From assembly GCF_016902445.1 (NCBI RefSeq), contig NZ_JACSNX010000001.1, forward strand, positions 310,001 through 374,000: DNA of 64,000 bases, written 5' to 3'. The stretch is from Oscillibacter valericigenes (GTDB lineage: Bacteria; Bacillota; Clostridia; Oscillospirales; Oscillospiraceae). The translations under genes and the position numbers were made by a program. Positions 14,828 to 23,601 of this stretch are shown in pieces (position 1 is the first letter of the stretch; every line of letters begins with the position of its first letter). Below the pieces are notes generated by a model that was given only the letters and a program-made list of their open reading frames with translations, did not search any database and was not told where the DNA came from.

Positions 14828-15943
14828 ATGAGCCTGAATTATACCTGCCCCAGATGTGGGACGCCCTTGGGCTATGAGGGATTGTGCTGGAAATGCAAGT
14901 GCGAACAGGAGCGGAATGCTGCCCTGGCCTGGACACCGGAGCAAGTCGCGGAGAAACAGGAAAACCTGGTTCAGAATATCCGGCGGTTATCTGATTTTAA
15001 GGACCCCGAGCACGCCGACTTTTGGCAGCTCCTCAGTTACCGGGACGCCATCACCCCGGAGATTCAGCGCTCGGCACTGGCGGCAGAGGTGTTCTGGCCC
15101 TGTGAAATCTATTATCACGCTCCCGCCGATGTGCGGGATGGCCTGATCGCCGCTCTGCTGAAAACGGAGGACTCCCATGAGGCGGGGAACCTGATGTCTT
15201 GCCTTGCCTTCCAGGGGGATGACAGGGCGCTGGAGACCCTGCTGGAGCTGGAGCGGAACCCCCGTCCTTGGCGCAAGGGCCTCTATGTGGACCCATCCAG
15301 CTATGCGCAGATCGGCGGCTGGACCTTCGACAGGGAGGGCCAGAAAATCCAACTCAACTTCGACACCTGCTATCCTATGGTCAAGGGAATCTCCGGCGAG
15401 GTATCCCCCGTCCGTATTGGCCGTCCTCGGGAGGACACCTGCCCCCACTGCGGCGGGCGGATGGTGGATATGCTGGTGCTGGACGGCCGGGACGAGCGGC
15501 TCCGGTTCCTGGGGCTGGACGGCATCCTGACCGCCGCCTGCTGCCCCAGCTGTGTGGGATTTCTGAAAGGCCCTGCCTTCAACCGTTTCACCCTGGACGG
15601 CGGTGTGGAGGTCTTCCCCTCGGAGCTCTTTGACGGCTCGGAGCGGGCGGATTGCTATGTCCGGCCAGAGGACTACAAGACCCTCACCGAAAACCCCTTT
15701 GTGCTGGGGAAAGCGCCTGTGCCCCTGTTTTACGGGTGCGCCAGCGAAGATGTGAACACCGTCGGCGGCTTTGGCAACTGGGTGCAGGACGCGGAGTACA
15801 CCACCTGCCCCCACTGCGGAAAGCCCATGAAATACCTGGCGCAGATCCAGTGGGATACGGTGTTTGACTGCGCGGAGGGCACGCTTTACATTGAACTCTG
15901 CCCGGACTGCCAGATCGTATCCATGCAGCACCAGCAGACCTGA
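14828..15943 (+). CDS. Zinc-ribbon protein with DUF1963-like C-terminus
   Basis: 371 residues. The N-terminus begins with a zinc ribbon (CPRCGTPLGYEGLCWKC). Further CxxC pairs occur at about 203 and in TTCPHCGKPMKYLAQIQWDT at about 327. The C-terminal third, with VGGFGNWVQD then CPHCGKPM and a LAQI strand, matches the DUF1963/YwqG pattern found in many toxin-immunity loci. It is the first gene after the attenuator-like leader and is followed 13 nt later by the next gene. An immunity role is inferred from family and context; the cognate toxin is unknown. Confidence 0.75.
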   Translation: MSLNYTCPRCGTPLGYEGLCWKCKCEQERNAALAWTPEQVAEKQENLVQNIRRLSDFKDPEHADFWQLLSYRDAITPEIQRSALAAEVFWPCEIYYHAPADVRDGLIAALLKTEDSHEAGNLMSCLAFQGDDRALETLLELERNPRPWRKGLYVDPSSYAQIGGWTFDREGQKIQLNFDTCYPMVKGISGEVSPVRIGRPREDTCPHCGGRMVDMLVLDGRDERLRFLGLDGILTAACCPSCVGFLKGPAFNRFTLDGGVEVFPSELFDGSERADCYVRPEDYKTLTENPFVLGKAPVPLFYGCASEDVNTVGGFGNWVQDAEYTTCPHCGKPMKYLAQIQWDTVFDCAEGTLYIELCPDCQIVSMQHQQT

Positions 15944-15956
15944 GAGGAGAACCGAT

Positions 15957-17339
15957 ATGAGCTTACCAAAGCGTGACGGTGTGCATGACCGCTACTACTT
16001 GATCCACAAGCCGGACACCGCCCCGGAGGTGCTGGCGGAGGCGGACGCCTGTATTCAGGACATTCTGGACGGGACCGCACGGGAGAACCACGCCGCCTAT
16101 CCGACCGTGGTGCGGAACCAAAGCGGAACGCCCTTTCTTCCCAGTCAGCTGCTGGAGCGGTACCTGTCCAAGCTGCCTTTGAAGGGCTTTCCCTATGAGG
16201 ACGCGGTTGCCTTCTGCGACGCCCTGCGGCGGCTGGCGGGCTGGAAGGAGATCGATTACACACTACGGCAGTACATCGAAAAGCAGGTGCAGGATCGGTA
16301 CTTTGAGGTCGGAGAGCGGGAGGATGGTTTTACGGTTTTCCCACCTTGCACCGTGTGGCCGGAGCTGCACCCGGAGGATGTGGATGAAGGGCTGCTGCGC
16401 TTCGCCTGCTATGTGGCGGTCTGCTATACCGTGTACGGCCTGAGCTTTGAGTACCTCACCACTGAGCATATCCTCGGCCTGGTTTCCCAGCTCCGCCCCA
16501 ATATGGTGAAGGAGCTGAAAACCAATGGCAGCGGCAAACTGCCGCCCAACATCCAAAAGCGGAAAACAAAGCACCTGACCGCCTCGGCCAACGACGCCTT
16601 TGCCACCATCCGCATCACCGCCAGGGACTGCACCGAGGGATGCTGCAACGAGGCGCTGAGTTATCTGGTGGAGGTGCTGGAGCAGCCGGAGTTCCCCCGC
16701 AGCTACTCCATCGAGTTCCGCGGGCCGGAGAAGCTCTACCTGCCCATCCCCGGCCTGCCCAAGAAGGGCGTCAACCAGCTCTTTGCCTGCGCGGTGCGGT
16801 ACCCCCGCCTCCATGTCCGGATGGAGAATTATGCCCGGCTTGCCATGCAGGAGGACGAGTGGTATCAAAACCTCTGCGATGAGCATTGCGCCCTGCCCGG
16901 CACCTTTGCGGTGTTTGCCCTGGGACTGGAGGGGCCACAGTGGTGGGGGCTGGTGTGCGACTACCTGGACCGCTGTGACGACGAGCACTCTTCGCTCCAA
17001 GAAAAGTTCATCCACGCATTTTTCAAAAAATATGGCTTTACCGCCCAGTCCCTGCCGGTGCTGGTCCACGGAGTCCAGTCCATGCAGAATCTGAAGCCCG
17101 CAAAGGAGTTCCGCACCCTGATTGCCAATGAGGAGAGCCTGGACGCCCTGCTGGAGATCAAGGGGCATCTGGAGGACTATCTGCCCGAAGAAGGAGCGCA
17201 TGACCTGCGGGCCCGGGACTACCTGTGGCGGGAGGTGCTCTGGGCCATCTGGGGGCAAGCCTCCGAAAACGGCGGCGGCAAGGTCCTCAAGGCCGCACCG
17301 AAGGAACTGAAAGAGAAATACCAGCAGGTATTCGCGTAA
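15957..17339 (+). CDS. DUF6138-family immunity-like protein
   Basis: 460 residues from ATG 15957, with GAGAGGAGA upstream; an in-frame start further upstream would overlap the previous gene by 80 nt. I recognise the DUF6138 pattern, including FALGLEGPQWWGLVCDYLD then RCDDEHSSLQEKFIHAFFKK near residue 330. It is helical, cytoplasmic and without a signal peptide. DUF6138 genes recur in polyimmunity loci. The following gene starts 10 nt downstream. Confidence 0.75.
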   Translation: MSLPKRDGVHDRYYLIHKPDTAPEVLAEADACIQDILDGTARENHAAYPTVVRNQSGTPFLPSQLLERYLSKLPLKGFPYEDAVAFCDALRRLAGWKEIDYTLRQYIEKQVQDRYFEVGEREDGFTVFPPCTVWPELHPEDVDEGLLRFACYVAVCYTVYGLSFEYLTTEHILGLVSQLRPNMVKELKTNGSGKLPPNIQKRKTKHLTASANDAFATIRITARDCTEGCCNEALSYLVEVLEQPEFPRSYSIEFRGPEKLYLPIPGLPKKGVNQLFACAVRYPRLHVRMENYARLAMQEDEWYQNLCDEHCALPGTFAVFALGLEGPQWWGLVCDYLDRCDDEHSSLQEKFIHAFFKKYGFTAQSLPVLVHGVQSMQNLKPAKEFRTLIANEESLDALLEIKGHLEDYLPEEGAHDLRARDYLWREVLWAIWGQASENGGGKVLKAAPKELKEKYQQVFA

Positions 17340-17349
17340 GGAGAACGCC

Positions 17350-18192
17350 ATGAAAAAGAGAACGGTCAAGGACTTTGTTGCCCTGTACGCCCCGGAAGAT
17401 GAGGAAAAGCTGGTACTGATTCAGGACGGTATCAGCGCGGACAAAACCTTTCTGGATACCTTTTGGGCGGCGCATACCCATGCCCTCGCCATGGCGGATG
17501 TCCAGACGGGACAGGTGATCTCCGGCCGATGCTATCTGAGCTGGCCGCTGACGGACAAGGAACGGGATGCCGGCGACTATTCCAAGCGGTTTACCAAGGG
17601 CCAGATCTACCGGATCAAAGCCCGCGGCTGGAAAGGTGATGCCCTCTACGAACCTCAGTGGTATGTCACGGAGGTACTGGAGGAAGGCGTACCCTGTCCA
17701 GCACTGGAGGATATCTGGACGGAGTACACAAAGCCGATTCTTCTGGAGGACGAAGTGCTGGGGACCCTCACGCTGGATCGTGAGATGAGCATATTCGAGG
17801 GGACCTGTAAGTGGATGGGAAAAGAAGTCCGGATCTCGTTGGATGTGGAGATTGAAAAGAAAGCGTCCTGGAACCGTGTCACCAATGTGATGAAGAAACT
17901 GGTGGCAGACCAGGAAGTCTGGGATAAGTCCCTGCGGGCGATGGCTGCCCAAAAGCTCACTGCTCAGGCCAACGAGTGGCTGGCGGACAATGACCAGACC
18001 GACCGGGAAGCGGAGAAAGATCCCATCACCGAGGATGAGTTCGCCCGGCGTATTCTGCTCACCGAGTTTACAGTATCTCCCGGCGGCCGTTTTACCGCCT
18101 GGTATGAGGACGATGATATGTTCTGGGGCCATGTGATCACTGTGGATGGAACGCTGAAAAAAGGCCCCGTTGACGCTGATATACAGGGATAA
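17350..18192 (+). CDS. DUF2262 protein, copy 1
   Basis: 280 residues. The DUF2262 core occupies about 130-280, from DEVLGTLTLDREMSIFEGT to TAWYEDDDMFWGHVITVDG. The first 125 residues resemble the N-terminal half of the second copy at 21627-22466. Family members are predicted immunity proteins. The two copies are diverged, so they are likely aimed at different toxins and do not look like a recent duplication. Confidence 0.8.
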   Translation: MKKRTVKDFVALYAPEDEEKLVLIQDGISADKTFLDTFWAAHTHALAMADVQTGQVISGRCYLSWPLTDKERDAGDYSKRFTKGQIYRIKARGWKGDALYEPQWYVTEVLEEGVPCPALEDIWTEYTKPILLEDEVLGTLTLDREMSIFEGTCKWMGKEVRISLDVEIEKKASWNRVTNVMKKLVADQEVWDKSLRAMAAQKLTAQANEWLADNDQTDREAEKDPITEDEFARRILLTEFTVSPGGRFTAWYEDDDMFWGHVITVDGTLKKGPVDADIQG

Positions 18193-18210
18193 GGTGAGGA
18201 GGAAACCTAA

Positions 18211-18444
18211 ATGAACAGCGAGCAGATCACAGCTTTTCTGCAGGAACACTGGGAGTGGGTGACTTTAATCATGGGCATTGTGTCCGTGGTTGGCTCAATT
18301 CGGAATTGGAACTGGATGTGCGACCCCACCGGCAAGCCGGACTCTCACCGCTATGGCCGTGGCTCCCGGCGGGTGATCTTCTTTCTGCTGGGGATTGTGC
18401 TGATTATAGTGAGCGTCTGGAGCCTTGTGCTGGCAATCAAGTAG
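18211..18444 (+). CDS. Imm17-family membrane immunity protein
   Basis: 77 residues with two hydrophobic segments: about 15-32 (WVTLIMGIVSVVGSI) and about 55-75 (VIFFLLGIVLIIVSVWSLV). The connecting loop NWNWMCDPTGKPDSHRYGRG is highly characteristic of Imm17. Imm17 proteins are small inner-membrane proteins in polymorphic-toxin loci, presumably acting on toxins at or in the membrane. It is the only clear membrane protein in the array. Confidence 0.85.
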   Translation: MNSEQITAFLQEHWEWVTLIMGIVSVVGSIRNWNWMCDPTGKPDSHRYGRGSRRVIFFLLGIVLIIVSVWSLVLAIK

Positions 18445-18457
18445 GAGGAAATATCCT

Positions 18458-18667
18458 ATGACCCAAGAGGAACAGATCCGCCTATGGCGGCTCATGGAAA
18501 AGCTCAACTGGTTTTTCCACCAGGAGATGCACTACCTGGACCGGGAGACGGCGGAACAGACCGCGCGGGAGTGCTATCCGGAGATTCGAGATTTTACATA
18601 CGACATTTTATGGAACGATTTGCCCAAAGAGGTACAGGAGCGACTTGAGGACGAGGAGTGCCCCTAA
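18458..18667 (+). CDS. Small unknown array protein (69 aa)
   Basis: From ATG 18458, preceded by GTAGGAGG. It is a short helical acidic protein (MTQEEQIRLWRLMEKLNWFF) with no recognisable motif. It starts 13 nt after the Imm17 gene and is likely co-translated. It may be an accessory of a neighbour or an independent small immunity protein. Confidence 0.65.
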   Translation: MTQEEQIRLWRLMEKLNWFFHQEMHYLDRETAEQTARECYPEIRDFTYDILWNDLPKEVQERLEDEECP

Positions 18668-18700
18668 TGACTTTACGCTGGCCCAGGAGGTGGAACTGCA

Positions 18701-19288
18701 ATGTCCATAACCGCCTATAAAGTGGAGGCTGTTGGCCATGACCGGACCGGCCGGGACTTCGGCTATGTGAATATCATGTACCGCTACTGCGGCAAGCAGT
18801 CCTGCCCCCGGCCGGATCAGTGCGAAAAGCTGGAGGTCATGTGGGCGGACGAGAGTGTCTACGGGCCGCCAGCTCCCGGAAGCAAGGTGGGCGATTTTAT
18901 CCAGACTTGGCTCATGGGCCCCTGGAACTGCGGGGTATTCACCCACCGGGAGATTGCCCAGCGGCTCATAGACACCTTCACCGGCTTGAAGGTCAAGGAG
19001 CTGGCGTGGTTCGAGAACCCCAGAGAAAAGACGCTGAAAAACGGCAAGCCCCGTGTGCGCCGGGCCAAGTGGCTGCCGGAGCGGGAGGTGGATCTGGTGT
19101 ACCTCTACGCCGACCACTATCTTGACGCCAGAAATCCCACTCCCGCCGAGACCGACTTCTTCACCGTCACAAGGCTGGACGCCTGGGGCACAAGTACCTG
19201 GTTCATGTGCACCCCGGAGGCCGCTGAAAATCTGATTGCCATGGACTTTGACAATCTGGCCGTCAAGGAAACTACTATTGTGGGATAA
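18701..19288 (+). CDS. Unknown array protein (195 aa)
   Basis: ATG 18701 follows a CCAGGAGG site. It has mixed alpha/beta composition with cysteines in YRYCGKQSCPRPDQCEKLE that could bind metal near residue 30. FFTVTRLDAWGTSTWFMCTPEAA near 150 looks like a conserved strand region. No named family is recognised; an immunity role is suggested only by position. Confidence 0.6.
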   Translation: MSITAYKVEAVGHDRTGRDFGYVNIMYRYCGKQSCPRPDQCEKLEVMWADESVYGPPAPGSKVGDFIQTWLMGPWNCGVFTHREIAQRLIDTFTGLKVKELAWFENPREKTLKNGKPRVRRAKWLPEREVDLVYLYADHYLDARNPTPAETDFFTVTRLDAWGTSTWFMCTPEAAENLIAMDFDNLAVKETTIVG

Positions 19289-19301
19289 AGAAAGTAGGTG
19301 C

Positions 19302-20384
19302 ATGATGTACCAAATTGCATATATTGGCCGCTGGGAGACCCTCCCGGAAACGGCTGCCGCCATTTATGAACATGATACTCCCAGGCTGGAAGCAATGCTC
19401 CAGGGCGGTCTGGACCTCAACGCCCCCATTCAGCTCAGCGAATACATCAAGCTGATGCCATTGGAGATCGTGGTTTTTCGGAATGATGTGCCCATGATCC
19501 ACTTCCTGCTGGAGCATGGAGCTGATCCCAGTCTGGCAGAGGAACAGCCCCTGCTGCTCACCGCCGCCCGCTGCTGCGGGCCGGAGGTGGTGGCGCTCTT
19601 TGCTGGACAGGCCGCAAAACTCAGCCTGAAGCAGAAAGAGCGGGCCTTCCAGGAGGTGCGCTGGGGCAAGCGCCCGGAGAATATCCAGGTGCTGGAGCAA
19701 GCCGGGATCACTGTGGACAAGTTTGGCAGCGAGGCATTCCGGGCGGCGGTGTCCGATGGACAGGCCGAGCTTGCCAAACTGCTGCTGGAAAAAGGGGCGG
19801 ATATCAATTACCACAAGCCGGACATGGTGTTCCCTTACGCCTCCACCCCTGTCACCGAGGCCGCCCGCTCCAACAATTTCTCCATGGTGCGCTGGCTGGT
19901 GGAACAGGGAGCGGATATCACCCTTGTTGACAAATACGGTGACCGTCCCTACAGTGTGGCAGTTCAAAACAAGAATCAAGAGATGGCCGACTACCTGAAG
20001 GCCCTGGAGCCAGAGGAATGGCACAACGAGCAGGAAAAGATCCGGCAGCTCATGCCCTACAAGCTACCCGCCAAGCTGGTGGAATACTTGAAGACCGGCC
20101 CCCTGCGGCTGGAGTTTCCGGATCAGGAATGGGTGAAGTGGGCGGAGCTCTACTCCTTCATGGATGTGCAGGAGATGACCTGGAAACGGAAGAAGCTGCT
20201 CTCCCTCATGGTGCAGATGGACAACTACAGCGACTACCTGCTGCTGTGGAGCCCCAGGGACAAAAAGCTGTGGTATCTGGACATCGAGCATGAGGAATTC
20301 CACCCTCTGGCCAAATGGGATGACTTCATCGCAGATCCCGGCCGGTATCTGAACGGGATGATTGAAGGCGAGTTTGAGGAGTAA
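19302..20384 (+). CDS. Ankyrin-repeat protein with SUKH-like C-terminus
   Basis: 360 residues from ATG 19302 (19305 is equally possible). At least four ankyrin units are visible, for example MIHFLLEHGADPSL near 70, AELAKLLLEKGADINYH near 160 and MVRWLVEQGADITLVDKYGD near 200. The last 120 residues (EWVKWAELYSFM to DDFIADPGRYL) look like a SMI1/KNR4 (SUKH)-type domain, a major immunity superfamily. Ankyrin proteins are common in polyimmunity loci. Confidence 0.75.
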   Translation: MMYQIAYIGRWETLPETAAAIYEHDTPRLEAMLQGGLDLNAPIQLSEYIKLMPLEIVVFRNDVPMIHFLLEHGADPSLAEEQPLLLTAARCCGPEVVALFAGQAAKLSLKQKERAFQEVRWGKRPENIQVLEQAGITVDKFGSEAFRAAVSDGQAELAKLLLEKGADINYHKPDMVFPYASTPVTEAARSNNFSMVRWLVEQGADITLVDKYGDRPYSVAVQNKNQEMADYLKALEPEEWHNEQEKIRQLMPYKLPAKLVEYLKTGPLRLEFPDQEWVKWAELYSFMDVQEMTWKRKKLLSLMVQMDNYSDYLLLWSPRDKKLWYLDIEHEEFHPLAKWDDFIADPGRYLNGMIEGEFEE

Positions 20385-20388
20385 AGCC

Positions 20389-21009
20389 ATGACATCAATA
20401 GACTTTCTGAACAAGGTACATAAAAGCCTGGACTCGCAGGAATATAACCTCTCTTATTCTCCGGCCAAGTCCAAGAATTATATGTTGTACTGCAACGGCA
20501 ACTTTATCGGCGGCCTGTTCGATGAGGAGTTGTGCTTCGTTTATACCGACAGTGTGAGCGAGCTGCTGGGGCAGCCGGACCCCGTCTATCGCGGATACTC
20601 CAGCACCGCCCAGCACAGGATGCTGGTGATCCCGGAGGAACACTGGGCAAAAGCGCTGAAACTGCTCTATGCCGAGAAATTTGACTGGAGCCGTTTGGTG
20701 TACGACATCACCTACACCAGCATTGGCGCGGCTGTGGTGGAGGACTTTTACGATGAGAATGTAGTCTTCCTGCGCTTCTGCTTTGAAAAGGAACTGCTGA
20801 AAAAGAACCCTCTGGACCGGCATGGCCGTATCCTGCGGATGGTCTATCTCAATCAGGACCTGACAAATATCGGTAAGAATTTGTTTCCTGAGTTGCTGGA
20901 CAAGTTCCTCGTTTTTACAGATCGCAAAGGAAAAACCAGTCTGGAAACCATGCTGAAACGGTGGTACACCGCTCTGGAGAAGGAGTACCGCAGCCAGATA
21001 ACGGGATAA
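20389..21009 (+). CDS. Unknown array protein (206 aa), TfoX-like N-terminus
   Basis: Starts at ATG 20389, 4 nt after the ankyrin gene. The first 100 residues (YMLYCNGNFIGGLFDEELCF then LGQPDPVYRGYSSTAQHRML) faintly resemble the TfoX N-terminal fold. The C-terminal half is helical and unknown. An in-frame start further upstream would overlap the preceding gene and lacks a ribosome site. No function is assigned. Confidence 0.6.
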   Translation: MTSIDFLNKVHKSLDSQEYNLSYSPAKSKNYMLYCNGNFIGGLFDEELCFVYTDSVSELLGQPDPVYRGYSSTAQHRMLVIPEEHWAKALKLLYAEKFDWSRLVYDITYTSIGAAVVEDFYDENVVFLRFCFEKELLKKNPLDRHGRILRMVYLNQDLTNIGKNLFPELLDKFLVFTDRKGKTSLETMLKRWYTALEKEYRSQITG

Positions 21010-21021
21010 GGAGGCGGCAAC

Positions 21022-21612
21022 ATGACAGAGGAAAACAGAATCTACATCACCCATCTCAAGGTCACGGATGTCCCGTGGCACCGGCTCACCACCGCCTATG
21101 GCCGGGGGACGGATTTTCCCGCACACCTGACAGTGCTGGAGCAGATGCGTGATTTGGCATCCGTCAAAAAGTCCCTCTACGAGCTCACCACCAACATGGA
21201 GCACCAGAGTACCCTGTGGCACGCTACCCCCTTCGGCATGGTGTTCCTGAACCGAATTCTGGAGAAAGCCCTCGCAGAGAGCGGGCAGAACCCCGCAGCC
21301 GATTTCCTGGCTGGGGAACTGCTGGACTTCTTTGCCTGCATCCTCCAGTGCTTCCATGATGGAGATAAGATGGAACACGCCGAGGCGCTGCCGCTGTTCT
21401 CCGATCTGCTGAAGGAAGAATACCTGTGGTCGGAGGAATACGACGAGGAAGAAGATGAGATGCGCTACGAGGAGGACGAGGTCTTCCCCGATGACCTGTT
21501 CTACAGTTTCTATTACTACTCCTGGCAAGCGGTGAAAGCCTACCAGGATGTATTGGAGCAAGTCCCGGCAGAGTTTGCCAAGCCCGCTGCCGAGGTGCTG
21601 GAACTGCTGTAA
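21022..21612 (+). CDS. Unknown array protein (196 aa)
   Basis: ATG 21022, preceded by AAGGAGG. Mostly helical, with a very acidic stretch (EEYDEEEDEMRYEEDE) near residue 138. Acidity is typical of immunity proteins that mask basic nuclease toxins, but no family is recognised. It is followed by the second DUF2262 gene 14 nt later. Confidence 0.6.
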   Translation: MTEENRIYITHLKVTDVPWHRLTTAYGRGTDFPAHLTVLEQMRDLASVKKSLYELTTNMEHQSTLWHATPFGMVFLNRILEKALAESGQNPAADFLAGELLDFFACILQCFHDGDKMEHAEALPLFSDLLKEEYLWSEEYDEEEDEMRYEEDEVFPDDLFYSFYYYSWQAVKAYQDVLEQVPAEFAKPAAEVLELL

Positions 21613-21626
21613 AGGAGGCTACACCG

Positions 21627-22466
21627 ATGTTTGAAGAATTCTATGAGATGTACGAGCCCGAGGAGCAGGAAGTGGTGGCTCTGATCAATCGCTGCATCGG
21701 TGGCGGATATAACTGGAAAGGCAGCTTTTGGGAAATGACTGTTGTGACCCTGGGCATGGTGTTCTGTGACACCGGCGAGGTCACCACCAAGGAGGAGCGG
21801 CTGGAATGGCCGGTCACCGAGGAGGAACGCAACAGCGAAAAGGGCTGGTGCCGCTTTGGAAAGGAACAGATCTGCCGCCTGAAGATCCGCCGGATGAAAG
21901 AAGAATTGGCAAAGGATCTGGTGGTGCGCCCCTGGTGTATCTCCGAGATAGTCAATGCCCATGAAGACTGCTCGGAACTTCAGGCTATTCTGGAGGAGTA
22001 CCACAAGCCGGTGGTGATCCAGGACCAGGTGCTGGGAGAACTGACACTGGACAAGGACTATGATACCTTCGAGGGCGAGATCCAGTGGTGCGGAAAGGAT
22101 GTGAGCCTTTCTTTGGAGGTCAATGCCGAGAGCAAGCCCTCCTGGACCCGTGCCCGCAGCGCCGCCAAGAAGCTGCTGGCCGACTGTGAAACCTGGGACA
22201 AAGCCATGCGGGAGCTTGCGGCAAAGAACCTGACCGAACTGGCTAACAACTGGCTTTCCCAGGATGAGGAAAACCCCCGTGACCCGGAAACAGACCCTAT
22301 CACAGAGGAAGAACTGGCCCGTCGGATCAGCATGACGAGCCTGTCCGTCACCTCCGGCGGCAGCTTCACCGCCTGGTTTGACTGCGACGAGATGTTCACC
22401 GACCATGCGGTGACGGTCTACGGCTCCTTGAAAAAGGGCCTCAAAACTGCCAACATTGAGGGGTAA
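21627..22466 (+). CDS. DUF2262 protein, copy 2
   Basis: 279 residues, the same length and layout as the gene at 17350-18192. Shared blocks include DQVLGELTLDKDYDTFEG, DPITEEELARRI and a C-terminal FTAWFDCDEMFTDHAVTV segment. The His/Asp-rich end differs (FTDHAVTV instead of FWGHVITV). It is a diverged paralogue, probably acquired separately. Confidence 0.8.
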   Translation: MFEEFYEMYEPEEQEVVALINRCIGGGYNWKGSFWEMTVVTLGMVFCDTGEVTTKEERLEWPVTEEERNSEKGWCRFGKEQICRLKIRRMKEELAKDLVVRPWCISEIVNAHEDCSELQAILEEYHKPVVIQDQVLGELTLDKDYDTFEGEIQWCGKDVSLSLEVNAESKPSWTRARSAAKKLLADCETWDKAMRELAAKNLTELANNWLSQDEENPRDPETDPITEEELARRISMTSLSVTSGGSFTAWFDCDEMFTDHAVTVYGSLKKGLKTANIEG

Positions 22467-22488
22467 TGGATGATTGGAGAGTGCAACT

Positions 22489-23031
22489 ATGGATACAAAT
22501 TTCAACGCGGCCCTTTACCGGGAAGAAATGCTGTCCCTTGTGAACGCCGCCATCAAAAAGCTGAAAGCGGAGCATCCGGATTATGAGGTATTCACCATGA
22601 GCCTGACGACGGATTTTGCCTCCGGGGTAAGCGCCGTTCACTTTGACAGCCGGGTCTCCTCGGAGCGGTACTTCCAGAAGGAGGCGGAACAGTACCAGAA
22701 ATATCTACAGGCCGGCAATCTGAGCATGGCCGAGATGTATGCCCCCACTGGAGAGAGCCGGATCACCAATCCTGCGGACTTTGAACTTCCCTTCTACGCA
22801 GAGATTCAAAATAAGTCTTTTCTTGTGGAGTTTGAGGAGGAGCCGGAGGACGAAGATTCCGAGGAAGAAGAGGAGGAAGCATCTGCCTTCTGGGAGGAGG
22901 CTGCCCCGATTCTGAAGCAAGCTGCCGCTGCAGCTTATCAAACGGCCAAGTCAGAGCTGAAGGTTGATGCAGATGCATTTGAGGTCAGCTACAACTGCCC
23001 GGATGACTGGTATTATCCGCTGGAGCAATAA
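22489..23031 (+). CDS. DUF4303-like immunity protein
   Basis: 180 residues from ATG 22489; GGAGAG gives the start and the TTG at 22474 is less well placed. The pattern of an N-terminal helical segment with paired lysines, then VFTMSLTTDF, a very acidic DED/EEEE run near 125 and a final VSYNCPDDWYYP, fits the DUF4303 group of predicted immunity proteins. The next gene begins 15 nt after the stop. Confidence 0.65.
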   Translation: MDTNFNAALYREEMLSLVNAAIKKLKAEHPDYEVFTMSLTTDFASGVSAVHFDSRVSSERYFQKEAEQYQKYLQAGNLSMAEMYAPTGESRITNPADFELPFYAEIQNKSFLVEFEEEPEDEDSEEEEEEASAFWEEAAPILKQAAAAAYQTAKSELKVDADAFEVSYNCPDDWYYPLEQ

Positions 23032-23046
23032 GGGAGGGCATTCACC

Positions 23047-23601
23047 ATGGTGAAAGAGCGCATCCCCATCTCCGGCAATCTCAAAAGCAGGGTCAAGCAG
23101 CTGATGGAGTACGCCGGATGGTACGAGGGGCGAAAAGTGGACATCTCCATTGCGGAAAAGTATTACGCCGAGCATGGTGCCCCGATGATGAAGTCCACCC
23201 AGCGGTTTTACCGCAAGTATTTCGGCCTGTGCTGTGAGTGGTATCTGGAGCAGAAAAAAATGAGCTGGGCGGCTGACTTCCAATTTGCTTTGTTCCCTTA
23301 CCTGGTCAACGGGATCAAAAACCATTTGGAAGAAGCCTATTTTCGGGATATGTCCGGCTGTGAACTGGCAGAGGTAGAACAGGCTGCCGGTGAAAAATGC
23401 CAGCCCATCGGTCATATCGGCTACTACTACCCGGCGGAGGTTTGGATCTCCGAGTACGGGAAACTGTATGCGAAATATGAGTACCAGGATGAGATTGAGT
23501 GCTTTCCAGATGTGTTTGCCCTGATTGAGCGGGACCTGCGGCAGTGCAGATTTGATTCCGCTGCCATGAAAACGGTTGAGGCACTGGATGGAAAACTATG
23601 A
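23047..23601 (+). CDS. SUKH-3-like immunity protein
   Basis: 184 residues. The segment GEKCQPIGHIGYYYPAEVWI then YGKLYAKYEYQDEIECFPDV follows the SUKH-3 core (PIG.., a gap, then GR.Y and an acidic loop). SUKH proteins are the largest family of immunity proteins to polymorphic nuclease and deaminase toxins. Its stop overlaps the next start by 4 nt (ATGA), so it may be translationally coupled to the DKNYY gene. Confidence 0.7.
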   Translation: MVKERIPISGNLKSRVKQLMEYAGWYEGRKVDISIAEKYYAEHGAPMMKSTQRFYRKYFGLCCEWYLEQKKMSWAADFQFALFPYLVNGIKNHLEEAYFRDMSGCELAEVEQAAGEKCQPIGHIGYYYPAEVWISEYGKLYAKYEYQDEIECFPDVFALIERDLRQCRFDSAAMKTVEALDGKL

